A DNA stretch of 64,000 nt from Burkholderia sp. Ac-20365 (lineage in GTDB: Bacteria > Pseudomonadota > Gammaproteobacteria > Burkholderiales > Burkholderiaceae): the NCBI RefSeq assembly GCF_017104715.1, contig NZ_JAAGPI010000042.1, positions 1-64,000 of the forward strand, written 5' to 3'. Below the pieces are notes generated by a model. The model saw only the letters and a program-made list of their open reading frames with translations, made no database searches and was not told the DNA's origin. The position numbers and the translations under genes were made by a program. Position 1 is the first letter of the stretch; the number at the start of each line of letters is the position of its first letter. Positions 26,258 through 34,502 of this stretch are shown one piece after another.

Positions 26258-27406
26258 TTAGAAGCGGTGACGCAGACCAGCCGTCACAGCAACTTGCTTC
26301 TCGTTGCCCGAACCAGCCAGACCGTTGATGTCGGCGTTCAGGCCAACACCGTTTTCGCTGATTTGCTGGTATTCGCCTTGCAGGTACACGTCGGTACGCT
26401 TCGACAGCGCGTAAGCCGTCTGCAGGTTGAACTGGTTCCAGTGCGGACGTTGACCTTCGATGCTTGCACGCGTGTACGTGTACGAACCAGCGACGCTCAG
26501 AGCCGGCGTCAGTGCGTAACGTGCGTTTGCTTCGAAGTTCTGGAAGTGTGCGCTCGAGCCGTTCAGGCCAACACCGCCCGTCACGCCCGAAGCACCTGCG
26601 CCGATGCCTGCGAGGCTCGACAGGTTCGTTTGCGTGTACACGAGGCCAGCCGTTGCCGGGCCGAACGTGTAGTTTGCGCCTGCGCCCCACGTTTGCTGGC
26701 GGCCAGCGAAGAACGTGTTGTCGCCGTTGATTGCGCCACCCGAGTTGAATGCAGCTTGTGCGCCCGTTGCGCCGTTGCTGTTCAGTTGCAGGTAAGCAGC
26801 AGCCAGGTTGAAGCCAGCGAAGCTGTACGACGCGCCCGCGCTGTATGCACGGTTGTTCGCGAAGCCGTCAGCCTGGTTCGAGAAGCCATACAACGCGCCG
26901 AACTTGAAGCCAGCGTAGTTCGCGCTCTGGTACTTGACCGAGTTGTTGACGCGGAACGAGTTGTTCAGGTTGTCGTTGTCGAACGGGTGAGCGAACTGCG
27001 TGCCGCCGTATTGCGTGCCCGTCAGTGCCAGCGGGCCGACGTAGTCGACCATGCTGTCATATTGACGGCCCAGGGTCACAGAACCGTACTGGTCGCTTGC
27101 GAGACCGACGAATGCCTGACGGCCGAACAGACGGCTGTTCTGCTTGAGCGTGCCGTCATTGATGCCGAAGCCGTTTTCCAACGTGAAGATTGCCTTCAGG
27201 CCGCCGCCGAGGTCTTCAGCGCCGCGCAGGCCGAAACGGCTGCCGTTCACCGAACCGCTCGTCATCTGGACGTTGCTGTGGCCGTGCTGGTTGTTCGTGT
27301 AGGTGATGCCGGCGTCGATCAGGCCGTACAGCGTGACGCTGCTTTGCGCATGCGCAGCCGTTGCAAATACGCCCGTGAGGGCCGCGACCATGAGAGTCTT
27401 TTTCAT
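26258..27406 (-). CDS. General diffusion porin (Burkholderia OmpC-like)
   Basis: A 382-aa outer-membrane trimeric porin with signal peptide MKKTLMVAALTGVFATAAHA and mature start QSSVTLYGLIDAGITY, typical of betaproteobacterial porins. Constriction-loop marks include GSRFGLRGAEDLGGGLKAIF and SRLFGRQAFVGL. The alternating beta pattern ends in VTAGLRHRF with the C-terminal Phe recognised by BamA. An RBS-like GGAG lies upstream of the ATG. Within its 5' region a hairpin AAAGCCTT..AAGGCTTT (27624-27646) may lie in the mRNA leader. Confidence 0.95.
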   Translation of the reverse strand: MKKTLMVAALTGVFATAAHAQSSVTLYGLIDAGITYTNNQHGHSNVQMTSGSVNGSRFGLRGAEDLGGGLKAIFTLENGFGINDGTLKQNSRLFGRQAFVGLASDQYGSVTLGRQYDSMVDYVGPLALTGTQYGGTQFAHPFDNDNLNNSFRVNNSVKYQSANYAGFKFGALYGFSNQADGFANNRAYSAGASYSFAGFNLAAAYLQLNSNGATGAQAAFNSGGAINGDNTFFAGRQQTWGAGANYTFGPATAGLVYTQTNLSSLAGIGAGASGVTGGVGLNGSSAHFQNFEANARYALTPALSVAGSYTYTRASIEGQRPHWNQFNLQTAYALSKRTDVYLQGEYQQISENGVGLNADINGLAGSGNEKQVAVTAGLRHRF

Positions 27407-27824
27407 CTTTGTAACTCCGAGAACAGGATGGGTTTTGGAAACCCAGGCTTGAAGGAAACTTCACGCGAGTGCTGCGAGAGGGCAAAGTCGCGTGAACAAC
27501 GCACGGTGACCGACGTGCGTTCGTTTCCGGGTAGGCAAAGTGTAGAGACGCGGTACGCCTGATGGCCGTTCCGAATTCCGCAATAAAGTATTACCGCAGA
27601 GGAAATTATTGGGATAAACGCTGAAAGCCTTATTGATAAAGGCTTTCCGGCCGATTGGCTCGTGGCGGGCTATGGTGTCAACCTTTGCGCGTTGTTCAAT
27701 TACGACATGAAATGACGTACGAAAACAACGCAAAAATAGTTGAATTGCGATTGTTGCCACGTCTGCAATAGTAGATTGCGAGAGTCGCGGCTAATCAAAT
27801 TGGCATCGAGCGCTATACTGAAAT
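27407..27824. other. 418-base region between porin and candidate sRNA
   Basis: Relatively AT-rich compared with the window average, consistent with porin regulation. It contains a hairpin (27624-27646, 8-bp arms, 7-base loop) about 220 bases upstream of the porin start. A minus-strand TTGACA near 27675 has no clear -10 partner. No gene is supported; frames here lack ribosome-binding sites. Confidence 0.45.
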
Positions 27825-27912
27825 CTCTGCTTTTCGAAGCAGACTTTTTCGTTGACGAAAAAGATCTCCAAACCTTTGTCGGCGCGACTTCGCAAGAGTC
27901 GCGCTTTTTTTT
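27825..27912 (+). ncRNA. Candidate structured small RNA with intrinsic terminator
   Basis: Three consecutive perfect hairpins: TCTGCTT-TTCG-AAGCAGA (27826-27843, 7 bp, TTCG loop); CTTTTTCG-TTGA-CGAAAAAG (27844-27863, 8 bp); then, after an unpaired linker ATCTCCAAACCTTTGTCG, GCGCGACT/AGTCGCGC (27882-27904, 8 bp, 7-base loop) followed by eight T residues. A TATACT -10 box at 27814-27819 puts the predicted transcription start at the first base of hairpin 1; the -35 is weak. No reading frame fits. It is oriented away from the porin gene. Family not recognised. Confidence 0.65.
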
Positions 27913-27935
27913 GCCTGCTTTTTCCCTTCTTTGAA

Positions 27936-28142
27936 TTACTGATGCCTTCCGTCCGGACCAACGGGCGCGAATTCAAGTCCCGGCGTCAGGCTCCAATCTT
28001 CGATCACGTAATGACGCGCGTCCATTGGGGAAGACAGCAGGTTCTGCCAGTGATCGCCGTGCCACATCGGGTCGGGGAGCGGTGCGCCCTTCGTGGATTG
28101 GAACAGTTGCGCGGCGAGGCGGCGAAGGGAGCTGAACAGCAT
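27936..28142 (-). CDS. 68-aa conserved-looking hypothetical protein
   Basis: Start ATG 28142 with GGAGAAA about 7 bases upstream. The product begins MLFSSLRRLAAQLFQSTKGA and continues with a Trp/His/Asp-rich, natural-looking sequence (LPDPMWHGDHWQNLL, DARHYVIEDWSLTPGLEF). Composition is unlike the Arg-rich shadow frames, so I consider it a real small soluble protein. It converges with the candidate sRNA terminator 24 bases away. No family recognised. Confidence 0.6.
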   Translation of the reverse strand: MLFSSLRRLAAQLFQSTKGAPLPDPMWHGDHWQNLLSSPMDARHYVIEDWSLTPGLEFAPVGPDGRHQ

Positions 28143-28549
28143 GGCATTTCTCCGATTGCAAACTGCTGTCTGAAATGTTGAGGCTCACAGTTCACCTTAA
28201 CAAGTCGTGAAAACACTTACGAAAGACACGATTTGTTACATCCCGGAAAACTTTCCTCACAATTATTCAATCTTGTCTGTCGTATCGGCAATTCAGACCG
28301 ATGCGGTTCATTAAAGCTGACTAAATCCCGACTCAGCGTTCGCTTTAACAATGTTTTGACGAGCATCCAGGTTTCGATTTGAAACCGCTTGACGCCTATA
28401 TGCGCTTGCCCGTATAAATGCCCTGCTGGATTTTCGATGGCGGAACTTTAATTGTGCAACGCGCATATTCCGGTTCTCGAAATCGCGGATCGCGAACGGC
28501 ATTTAATTTAATTGCATTGCTTGTCATATCAAATCGAGGAAAGTGGAAC
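28143..28549. other. 407-base region containing the csp promoter and leader
   Basis: AT-rich for this genome. The proximal part (28389-28549) holds a promoter and a roughly 125-base untranslated leader of the cold-shock gene. The distal part (28143-28388) presumably carries the promoter of the 68-aa gene; nothing else is recognised. Confidence 0.5.
28389..28418 (+). promoter_or_regulatory. Sigma-70 promoter of the cold-shock gene
   Basis: TTGACG (28389-28394) and TATAAA (28413-28418) with an 18-base spacer. Predicted start near 28425 gives a 5' leader of about 125 bases, in keeping with the long temperature-responsive leaders of cspA-type mRNAs. The leader includes T/A-rich ATTTAATTTAATTG just before the RBS (CGAGGAAAG). 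Confidence 0.7.
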
Positions 28550-28753
28550 ATGGAAACGGGTATCGTCAAATGGTTCAACGATGCTAAAGGCTTCGGCTTC
28601 ATCACGTCCGACGCGGGCGGCGAAGACCTCTTCGCGCACTTCTCGGAGATTCGCGCGGAAGGCTTCAAGTCGCTGAAGGAGAACCAGCGCGTGTCGTTCG
28701 ACGTGAAGGCTGGGCCGAAGGGCAAGCAGGCTGCGAACATCCAGCCGCTTTAA
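28550..28753 (+). CDS. Cold-shock protein, CspA family
   Basis: A 67-aa OB-fold nucleic-acid-binding protein: METGIVKWFNDAKGFGFIT with RNP1 (KGFGFIT) and RNP2 (DLFAHFS). It lacks extensions, so is a canonical Csp acting as RNA chaperone. ATG 28550 is fixed by AGGAAAG; in-frame codons upstream belong to the leader. A strong promoter, long leader and tight terminator frame it as a monocistronic unit. Confidence 0.96.
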   Translation: METGIVKWFNDAKGFGFITSDAGGEDLFAHFSEIRAEGFKSLKENQRVSFDVKAGPKGKQAANIQPL

Positions 28754-29089
28754 AGCGCGCTCGGGCCGCTGGCTCTAAGGATAAACCCTCGCTTGGCGGG
28801 GGTTTTTTATTGCAGGTGGTTTCTAAATTAATTCGTGCTTGAGCCTGATTGAAAAGGGAAAATGCGAATCGACTGCGTCCGGTCGGTTTCATTCTGATTG
28901 GACATTAAACTGTCATATTATCGTAATCCCTTATTGCTGATTTATTTATGGCGATAAGGTGGATATGCTTTTTATGCAGCCGCCGCCCGGGCGATCGTGC
29001 GCCATTTCCCATGGATCTGAACTGTCCGCGCATTGCCCGTCGCCGATAGGGCATACTTGTGCAAAGTCACGCATCCCACTGTTTTCCTC
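28754..29089. other. 336-base gap: csp terminator plus upstream region of exonuclease gene
   Basis: After the terminator the sequence turns AT-rich to about 28970 (for example CATTAAACTGTCATATTATCG), then GC-rich. GGGCATACTTGTGCAAAG near 29048 contains a possible -10 (CATACT) for the exonuclease gene. No coding frame supported. Confidence 0.4.
28785..28808 (+). terminator. Terminator of the cold-shock gene
   Basis: Stem ACCCTCGC / GCGGGGGT (8 bp including one G-T pair), loop TTG, followed by TTTTTT; 31 bases after the csp stop. Confidence 0.88.
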
Positions 29090-30268
29090 ATGTCTGAACT
29101 GCTTCTGTCTGAGCCGGCCCTCGATGTGCCTATCGTTTTTGTCGATCTGGAGACGACGGGCGGCTCCGTCGGCGTTCACAGAATCACGGAAATCGGCGTC
29201 GTGGAAGTGGGTCCGGATGGCGCGTCCACATGGACGACGCTCGTCGACCCCGGCCAGCCGATCCCGCCTTTCATCCAGCAGCTGACAGGTATCACCGACG
29301 CCATGGTGCGCGGCGCACCCACGTTCGAATCGATTGCCCCGGAGCTGTTCGCGCGGCTCGACGGCAAGCTGTTCATCGCGCACAACGCGAACTTCGATCG
29401 CGGCTTTCTGCGCAGCGAGTTCCAGCGCGTCGGCTTTGCGTTCAATCCGGACATGCTGTGCACGGTGCGCCTGTCGCGCGCGCTTTTCCCCGCGGAAAAG
29501 CGTCACGGCCTCGATGCGCTGGTCGAGCGGCACGCGCTGGTGCCGTCGGATCGCCACCGGGCGCTCGCCGACGCCGATCTCATCTGGCAGTTCTGGCAAC
29601 GTCTTCCAGGCCTCGTTCCCATTGACGTGCTGCGCGCGCAAATCGACAAGACCATGCGCCGTTTCCGTGTCGCAGGCGACATCACCGAAGATCTGCTCGA
29701 TACCGCGCCCGCCGGCTGTGGCGTGTATGCGTTCTATGGCGAGAACGACGCGCCGTTGTATGTCGGGCGCAGTGTGCGTGTGCGCCAGCGTCTGCGGGCG
29801 CATCTGACGGGCGAGCGCCGTTCGTCCAAAGAGATGAAGCTTGCGCAGCAGGTGCGCCGGGTCGAATGGCGCGCAACCGGCGGCGAGATTGGCGCGCTGC
29901 TCGCTGAAGCCCAGATGATCGCCGAGCTTCGTCCGCCGAATAACCGCGTGCCGCGCGTGAGTCGCGCGGATCCCGTCGATGCTCCCTGGCCGCATGACGG
30001 CGCGATCACGTTCGAGGAGCGCGACGCCGCCGAAGGCGAGCGCGTCTTTCATGTCGTCGACCGATGGCGTTATCTCGGGCACGCACCGTCGCTCGCCGAA
30101 GCCGCGACGCTACTCGCGACGAGCGTCCCCGGCCCGTTCGAACTGTCGACGTGGCGCGTTCTCCAGTCGCACCTCGCGCGCGGACTGCGCGTATTGCCGC
30201 TCAGCCGGCCGGCCGTCGACACAGCTGCAAGCGCCAGCCTCGCCGCAGCGCCCGCCGACGCAGCCTAG
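29090..30268 (+). CDS. DnaQ-type exonuclease fused to a GIY-YIG (UvrC N-terminal-like) domain
   Basis: A 392-aa two-domain protein. Residues about 14-175 are a DEDDh 3'-5' exonuclease like the DNA polymerase III epsilon subunit: Asp19/Glu21 in FVDLETTGG, HNANFDRGFL, and HRALADADLIW. Residues about 205-285 form a GIY-YIG fold (CGVYAFYGENDAPLYVGRS, RVRQRLRAHL) as in UvrC/Cho. This combined architecture suggests DNA repair with nick-and-trim activity. Start ATG 29090 is chosen over an upstream in-frame GTG-like extension. The stop shares CTAG with the convergent aroQ stop. Confidence 0.9.
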   Translation: MSELLLSEPALDVPIVFVDLETTGGSVGVHRITEIGVVEVGPDGASTWTTLVDPGQPIPPFIQQLTGITDAMVRGAPTFESIAPELFARLDGKLFIAHNANFDRGFLRSEFQRVGFAFNPDMLCTVRLSRALFPAEKRHGLDALVERHALVPSDRHRALADADLIWQFWQRLPGLVPIDVLRAQIDKTMRRFRVAGDITEDLLDTAPAGCGVYAFYGENDAPLYVGRSVRVRQRLRAHLTGERRSSKEMKLAQQVRRVEWRATGGEIGALLAEAQMIAELRPPNNRVPRVSRADPVDAPWPHDGAITFEERDAAEGERVFHVVDRWRYLGHAPSLAEAATLLATSVPGPFELSTWRVLQSHLARGLRVLPLSRPAVDTAASASLAAAPADAA

Positions 30269-30861
30269 CCCGTCGCCCCGACTCCGCCCGATTCACACAC
30301 ATGCCCGAGCGCGCGCGTCAGCGCAGCGTTGCGGGTGTTGTCGTAGCGCGTGAGCGATTTCCAGTTATCGATGCCACGCGCGACGCGGGTCGGGCAATCG
30401 TCCTGCGCGCGCAGCGTCTGCACACGCGCGAGCCCGGCAATCAACGATTGCGTCAGCTTGTCCAGCTGCGGCCTGAGACTCGTCGCGAGATCGGGTGCTG
30501 CGCCTTCGGGCGGCCGCGTCGTGCGCCATGAGTCGAACAGCGCGTTCTGCACATCCTTGCTCGCATCGATCTGATCCTGGAAGAACTCGTGCGCGAACGC
30601 CGGGTCGACACCCGCGCGCGCCGCGCGCTTTTCGACGTCGGCGAGCAAGGCCTGCTCACGCGGCGTATCGGTGATCGGCTGACGATGCGCCCACTTGTAT
30701 CGCGCGACCGGCTCGGCAAGCGACAGCCGTTGCGACACCAGTGCAATCAGATTCGTGAGCGCGGTGTCGTCGCCGTCAGCGCGTGCCGACACCGGCGTGA
30801 AGGCGAGGGTGGAAGCGACCAGGATCGCGCCAAGCGCGCCGATGAAATGCGGACGGGTCAT
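30265..30861 (-). CDS. Secreted chorismate mutase (AroQ gamma class)
   Basis: A 198-aa all-helical mutase with a cleavable signal peptide (HFIGALGAILVASTLAFTPVSARA). The helical core carries LVSQRLSLAEPVARYKWAHRQPI with the conserved Arg/Lys active-site residues, EFFQDQIDASKDVQ, and two C-terminal cysteines (DDCPTRV, GHVCESG) that would form the disulfide seen in periplasmic *AroQ enzymes. It converts chorismate to prephenate outside the cytosol, as known for M. tuberculosis and some Gram-negatives. A GTG 27 bases upstream is an alternative start. Confidence 0.9.
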   Translation of the reverse strand: MTRPHFIGALGAILVASTLAFTPVSARADGDDTALTNLIALVSQRLSLAEPVARYKWAHRQPITDTPREQALLADVEKRAARAGVDPAFAHEFFQDQIDASKDVQNALFDSWRTTRPPEGAAPDLATSLRPQLDKLTQSLIAGLARVQTLRAQDDCPTRVARGIDNWKSLTRYDNTRNAALTRALGHVCESGGVGATG

Positions 30862-31191
30862 TGAACGTGATGCAGCATTCGGCTGCACGAGGTAAAGGAA
30901 AAGACAGAAGAATAGACGAAGCGCACGACTATGCGTGTTGCATGCGCAGCGAACGGCAGGACAGCGAAGGAGAGAAGCGGTGGCGTGCAGCCGCGAGCAG
31001 GCGTGCGCGAGCGCGACACATTGACGCGTCGTGAGCCGGCGTTCAGCAGAACGAAGTCAGCTGCGAGCCTTGTTGAAACGTGCGCGCGCACTGATGCTGC
31101 GCCACGATGAAGGAAGCGCACAGGCGCGCGTCAACACTGCGCGCAAGCATTCGCTGCGCGAACCCCGATGCTGCAATGCACACAACGACGG
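30862..31191. other. 330-base region with no supported gene
   Basis: Upstream of the chorismate mutase and downstream of the 49-aa gene, both on the minus strand. Composition is GC-rich with many GCGCG runs; open frames are Arg-rich shadows. No terminator, promoter or repeat recognised with confidence. Confidence 0.4.
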
Positions 31192-31341
31192 TTACTTCGG
31201 ATCGCACGACTTGCGTTGTTCGTCGAAGAACGCGCGAACATGCTCAGGCAGTTCTGCGCCCAAAAACTCAACGCCTGCTGGTTCCGGATCCGGACAAAAC
31301 ACCTTGTCGGGGGTCGGAATCTTCGGCGGTTTGGTATCCAT
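31192..31341 (-). CDS. 49-aa small acidic protein
   Basis: A well-formed short gene: ATG 31341 preceded by AAAGGAGAAAG, one of the best ribosome-binding sites in the window. The product opens MDTKPPKIPTPDKVF, continues CPDPEPAGVEFLGAELPEHV, and ends RAFFDEQRKSCDPK. Two cysteines and a Pro/Glu-rich soluble sequence; no signal or membrane segment. Composition is not shadow-like. I do not recognise the family. Confidence 0.65.
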   Translation of the reverse strand: MDTKPPKIPTPDKVFCPDPEPAGVEFLGAELPEHVRAFFDEQRKSCDPK

Positions 31342-31566
31342 GATCTTTCTCCTTTACGAATTCATTATGTCCCTCTGAACGCGCACCACACCAGCGCTGC
31401 CGCACATAGCCGATGTTTTGGCACGGTCTGTGTTGCTTAAACGGCACATGGTCCCAGGGAACGAAACACCTTGTTTAGAATTTAACGATTGTCTGTATTG
31501 CAGTACCTCTAAACACCGTCTCGCGGCCGCTTGCTATACTGCGCGCTCAAATTTTCCCAAGTCGCG

Positions 31567-31947
31567 ATGACACGTTCGACACGCTGGATCAGTCTCGTAT
31601 GGCTGGCGCTGGTACTTAATGTACTGTCGCCTGTCATCGGCTATGCGCGTGCGCCGGGCGCTCAAGGCCCGCTTTCTGTCGAGCTCTGTCACGCGGCCGG
31701 TGCGCAGAATGTCGTCATCGACCTGAATGGTTCGCACGACAACACGTCGAAGACGCACCTCGTCGCTCCCCACTGTGTCTACTGTCCGGGCTTCGCTGCC
31801 AACTTCGCGCTTGGCGCGAGAGTCCCGTTCGTCACGCCTCCCGTTCGTACGCTCGCCTACGCGCAAGCCACCGAACCGGAAGCCGTCTTTGTGCGCCGCA
31901 GCGTACGCGTCGCACAGCCTCGCGCCCCACCTGTCACGTCGATCTGA
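31567..31947 (+). CDS. DUF2946-like exported protein
   Basis: A 126-aa protein with an N-terminal signal/anchor (WISLVWLALVLNVLSPVIGYARA), then CHAAG, LVAPHCVYCPGFAAN with a C-x2-C pair after His. The pattern resembles DUF2946 proteins, often encoded beside TonB receptors and copper genes. The ATG 31567 follows a TATACT -10-like box at 31535-31540. It is probably the first gene of an operon running to 36232. Domain assignment is from motif memory; a metal-handling role is inference from the Cys/His motif and neighbours. Confidence 0.7.
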   Translation: MTRSTRWISLVWLALVLNVLSPVIGYARAPGAQGPLSVELCHAAGAQNVVIDLNGSHDNTSKTHLVAPHCVYCPGFAANFALGARVPFVTPPVRTLAYAQATEPEAVFVRRSVRVAQPRAPPVTSI

Positions 31948-32120
31948 AGCTGTTCCCAGCCAGTCCGTCCGTTCGCGCCTGACGTCGTCATGACGTAGCG
32001 GGCGGCGGGCCGTCATGCACGCGCGTGTCTGGCCGTTCGTCTGTCGTGTCGTTCGTCACGATTGAACGGGAAGACATGCGCGTCGGCATGGCGTCGTCGA
32101 TCACGTTTCCAGGATTCTTC

Positions 32121-34502
32121 ATGCGCATCGTTTCCGCTGCGCTGTCCGCACGCACGCCACTTTCGTTTGCGTGCGCGGCAGTGTTCGCCGCTCAGCCAGC
32201 ATGGGCTGACGAAAGTACGACCGATCGTGCCGCTACCGCTTCTTCAGCGTCCGATACTTCGGTCTCCCATTCTTCTGTAACGAACAGTTCCGCTAATTCG
32301 TTGACGGACATTGCCAATACATTGCAGGCAGTGAGCGTGACGGCCGCGCGAGCCGCGCCCGCGTTCGCGCCCAACACGCCCGGCGTCGTCGAAAGCATGA
32401 CGCGCGAGCAGATCGACGCGCGCAACATCGTCAACACGGAAGACGCGCTCAAATACATGCCCAATGTGATGGTGCGCAAGCGCTTCACGGGCGATCGCAA
32501 CTCGGTGTTCGCCGGCCGCGACTTCAACGAGCTGCAAAGCGCCCGGGGTCTCGTCTATGCCGACGGGCTGTTGCTGTCGAACCTGCTGGGCTCGAGTTAC
32601 GCGTATCCGCCGCGCTGGTCGCTGATCGCACCCGACGATATCGCGCAGGTCGAGGTGCTCTACGGTCCGTTCTCGGCGCTGTATCCGGGCAACTCGATCG
32701 GCTCGACGGTGCAGATCACGACGCGCAAGCCGGAGAAACTCGAGGCGTCGCTGGATACGCAGTTCTTCACACAGCATTACGACGATGCTTACGGCTTCTC
32801 GGACAACTTCGGCGGCAATCATCAGACGGCACATATCGCGGATCGCGTGGGCCGCTTCTGGTATTCGCTGACGCTCGACCGTCTCGAGAACAACAGCCAG
32901 CCGTTGCAGTACGCGAGCCCGAACAGCACGTACAACGCGAAGCTCGGTGCGCCCGTCGCGGTGACGGGCGCGGCCACGGACATCGGCCCGACCGGCCAGC
33001 CACGCGTGATCGTCGGCCCGCAGATGATGGAGCGCACCGAGCAGATCAACGAAAGCGTGCGCATGGGCTACGCGATCACCGACCACGTCGACGCGACGCT
33101 CACGCTCGGCCACTGGGAAAACCACTACAAGGACCGCGCGCAGACGTTCCTGACCGACGCGGCGGGCAATCCCGTCTACACGGGCAACGTGACGATCGGC
33201 GGGAAGAACTACACGATCTCGCCGACCGCGTTTTCGCCCGCCAACGGCGATCAGGAAAACTGGCTCTACGCGTTCGGCCTGAACGCGCGGCTCGATTCGG
33301 GCTGGAAGCTCTCGGGCATCGTGTCTGGATACGACGTGTCGCGCGACACGCTGCGTTCGTCGACGACGGCGCCGCCAGCCGCGTACAGCGGCGGCCCCGG
33401 CACGATCTTCTACGGCGACGGCACCGGCTGGCGCACCTTCGACCTGAAAGCCGAGTCGCCGTCGTACGCCGGGCATGCGCTCACCGTCGGCTATCACTAC
33501 GACAACTACTTCCTGCGCAACGAAACCTGGAACACGCCCGACTGGCTCAACGGCTCGCCGTCGACGCTCGCCAGCACCTATCGCGGCGACACGCGCACGC
33601 AGGCGCTGTACGGCCAGGACGCGTGGCGTTTCGCGCCCGGCTGGCTGGCGACGCTCGGTCTGCGCTACGAGCGCTGGGACGCGTACGACGGCGCGCTCGG
33701 CAACGCGTCGTCGACGTTCGGCTATGCGGACCGCAGCGCGAACGCGCTGTCGCCGAAAGCGTCGGTGCAATGGCAGGCGACGGAGGACTGGCTGTTTCGC
33801 CTGTCGTTCGCGACGGGCACGCGCTTTCCGAGCGTCGCCGAGCTGTTTCAGGGAACGATTTCCAACAACGCGATCGTCAACAACAATCCCGGCCTGAAAC
33901 CGGAGAAGGCGATCGACTGGGACTTCACGGCGGAACGCGATGTCGGCGTGGGCGTCGTGCGGGCGAGCGTGTTCCAGAGCGATCTGCGCGATTCGATCTA
34001 TAGCCAGACAACTGTCAGCGGCTCGACGACGGTCACCAACATCTCGAACGTCGACCGCGTGCGCGTGCGCGGCGTCGAACTGGCGTTCTCGGGGCAGAAC
34101 GTGCTGCTGCACGGGCTCGATCTCGACGCCAACGTGAGCGCGACCCACTCGAAGATTCTCGCCGACTCGGCGAATCCGTCGTATGTCGGCAAGCGCTTCC
34201 CGCGTATTCCCGTCGTGCGGGCGAATCTGCTCGCGAACTACCACTTCACCCAGCAGTGGCAGGGCAGCGTGGGCATGCGCTACTCGGGCCGCCAGTACAA
34301 CACGCTCGATAACAGCGACATCAATCCCGATGTCTATGGCGGCACCAGTTCGTTCTTCGTGATCGACGTGAAGGCGCGCTATCAGATGGGCAAGCACTGG
34401 CTGGCGTCGGTCGGCATCGACAACCTGACGGACCGCCGCTACTACGTCTTCCACCCCTATCCGGGCCGCACCTTCTACGGAGAACTCAAATGGATGCTTT
34501 AA
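32121..34502 (+). CDS. TonB-dependent outer-membrane receptor
   Basis: About 793 aa. Signal peptide from ATG 32121 (RIVSAALSARTPLSFACAA, cut near AWA-DES); in-frame starts at 32025 and 32076 are possible but extend it oddly. A TonB-box-like LQAVSVTAAR precedes the plug (RNIVNTEDALKYMPNVMVR, IAQVEVLYGPFSALYPGNS). A 22-strand barrel follows with GTRFPSVAELFQG and ends in FYGELKWML. It is in the siderophore/vitamin/metal receptor superfamily; its substrate is unknown, though neighbours with Met/His and Cys clusters suggest a metal such as copper. Overlaps the next gene by 13 bases. Confidence 0.92.
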   Translation: MRIVSAALSARTPLSFACAAVFAAQPAWADESTTDRAATASSASDTSVSHSSVTNSSANSLTDIANTLQAVSVTAARAAPAFAPNTPGVVESMTREQIDARNIVNTEDALKYMPNVMVRKRFTGDRNSVFAGRDFNELQSARGLVYADGLLLSNLLGSSYAYPPRWSLIAPDDIAQVEVLYGPFSALYPGNSIGSTVQITTRKPEKLEASLDTQFFTQHYDDAYGFSDNFGGNHQTAHIADRVGRFWYSLTLDRLENNSQPLQYASPNSTYNAKLGAPVAVTGAATDIGPTGQPRVIVGPQMMERTEQINESVRMGYAITDHVDATLTLGHWENHYKDRAQTFLTDAAGNPVYTGNVTIGGKNYTISPTAFSPANGDQENWLYAFGLNARLDSGWKLSGIVSGYDVSRDTLRSSTTAPPAAYSGGPGTIFYGDGTGWRTFDLKAESPSYAGHALTVGYHYDNYFLRNETWNTPDWLNGSPSTLASTYRGDTRTQALYGQDAWRFAPGWLATLGLRYERWDAYDGALGNASSTFGYADRSANALSPKASVQWQATEDWLFRLSFATGTRFPSVAELFQGTISNNAIVNNNPGLKPEKAIDWDFTAERDVGVGVVRASVFQSDLRDSIYSQTTVSGSTTVTNISNVDRVRVRGVELAFSGQNVLLHGLDLDANVSATHSKILADSANPSYVGKRFPRIPVVRANLLANYHFTQQWQGSVGMRYSGRQYNTLDNSDINPDVYGGTSSFFVIDVKARYQMGKHWLASVGIDNLTDRRYYVFHPYPGRTFYGELKWML

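Noticed and set aside
28910..28928. Pho-box-like CTGTCAT followed by a weak second half
   Set aside because: Only one half-site matches; no phosphate gene is adjacent.
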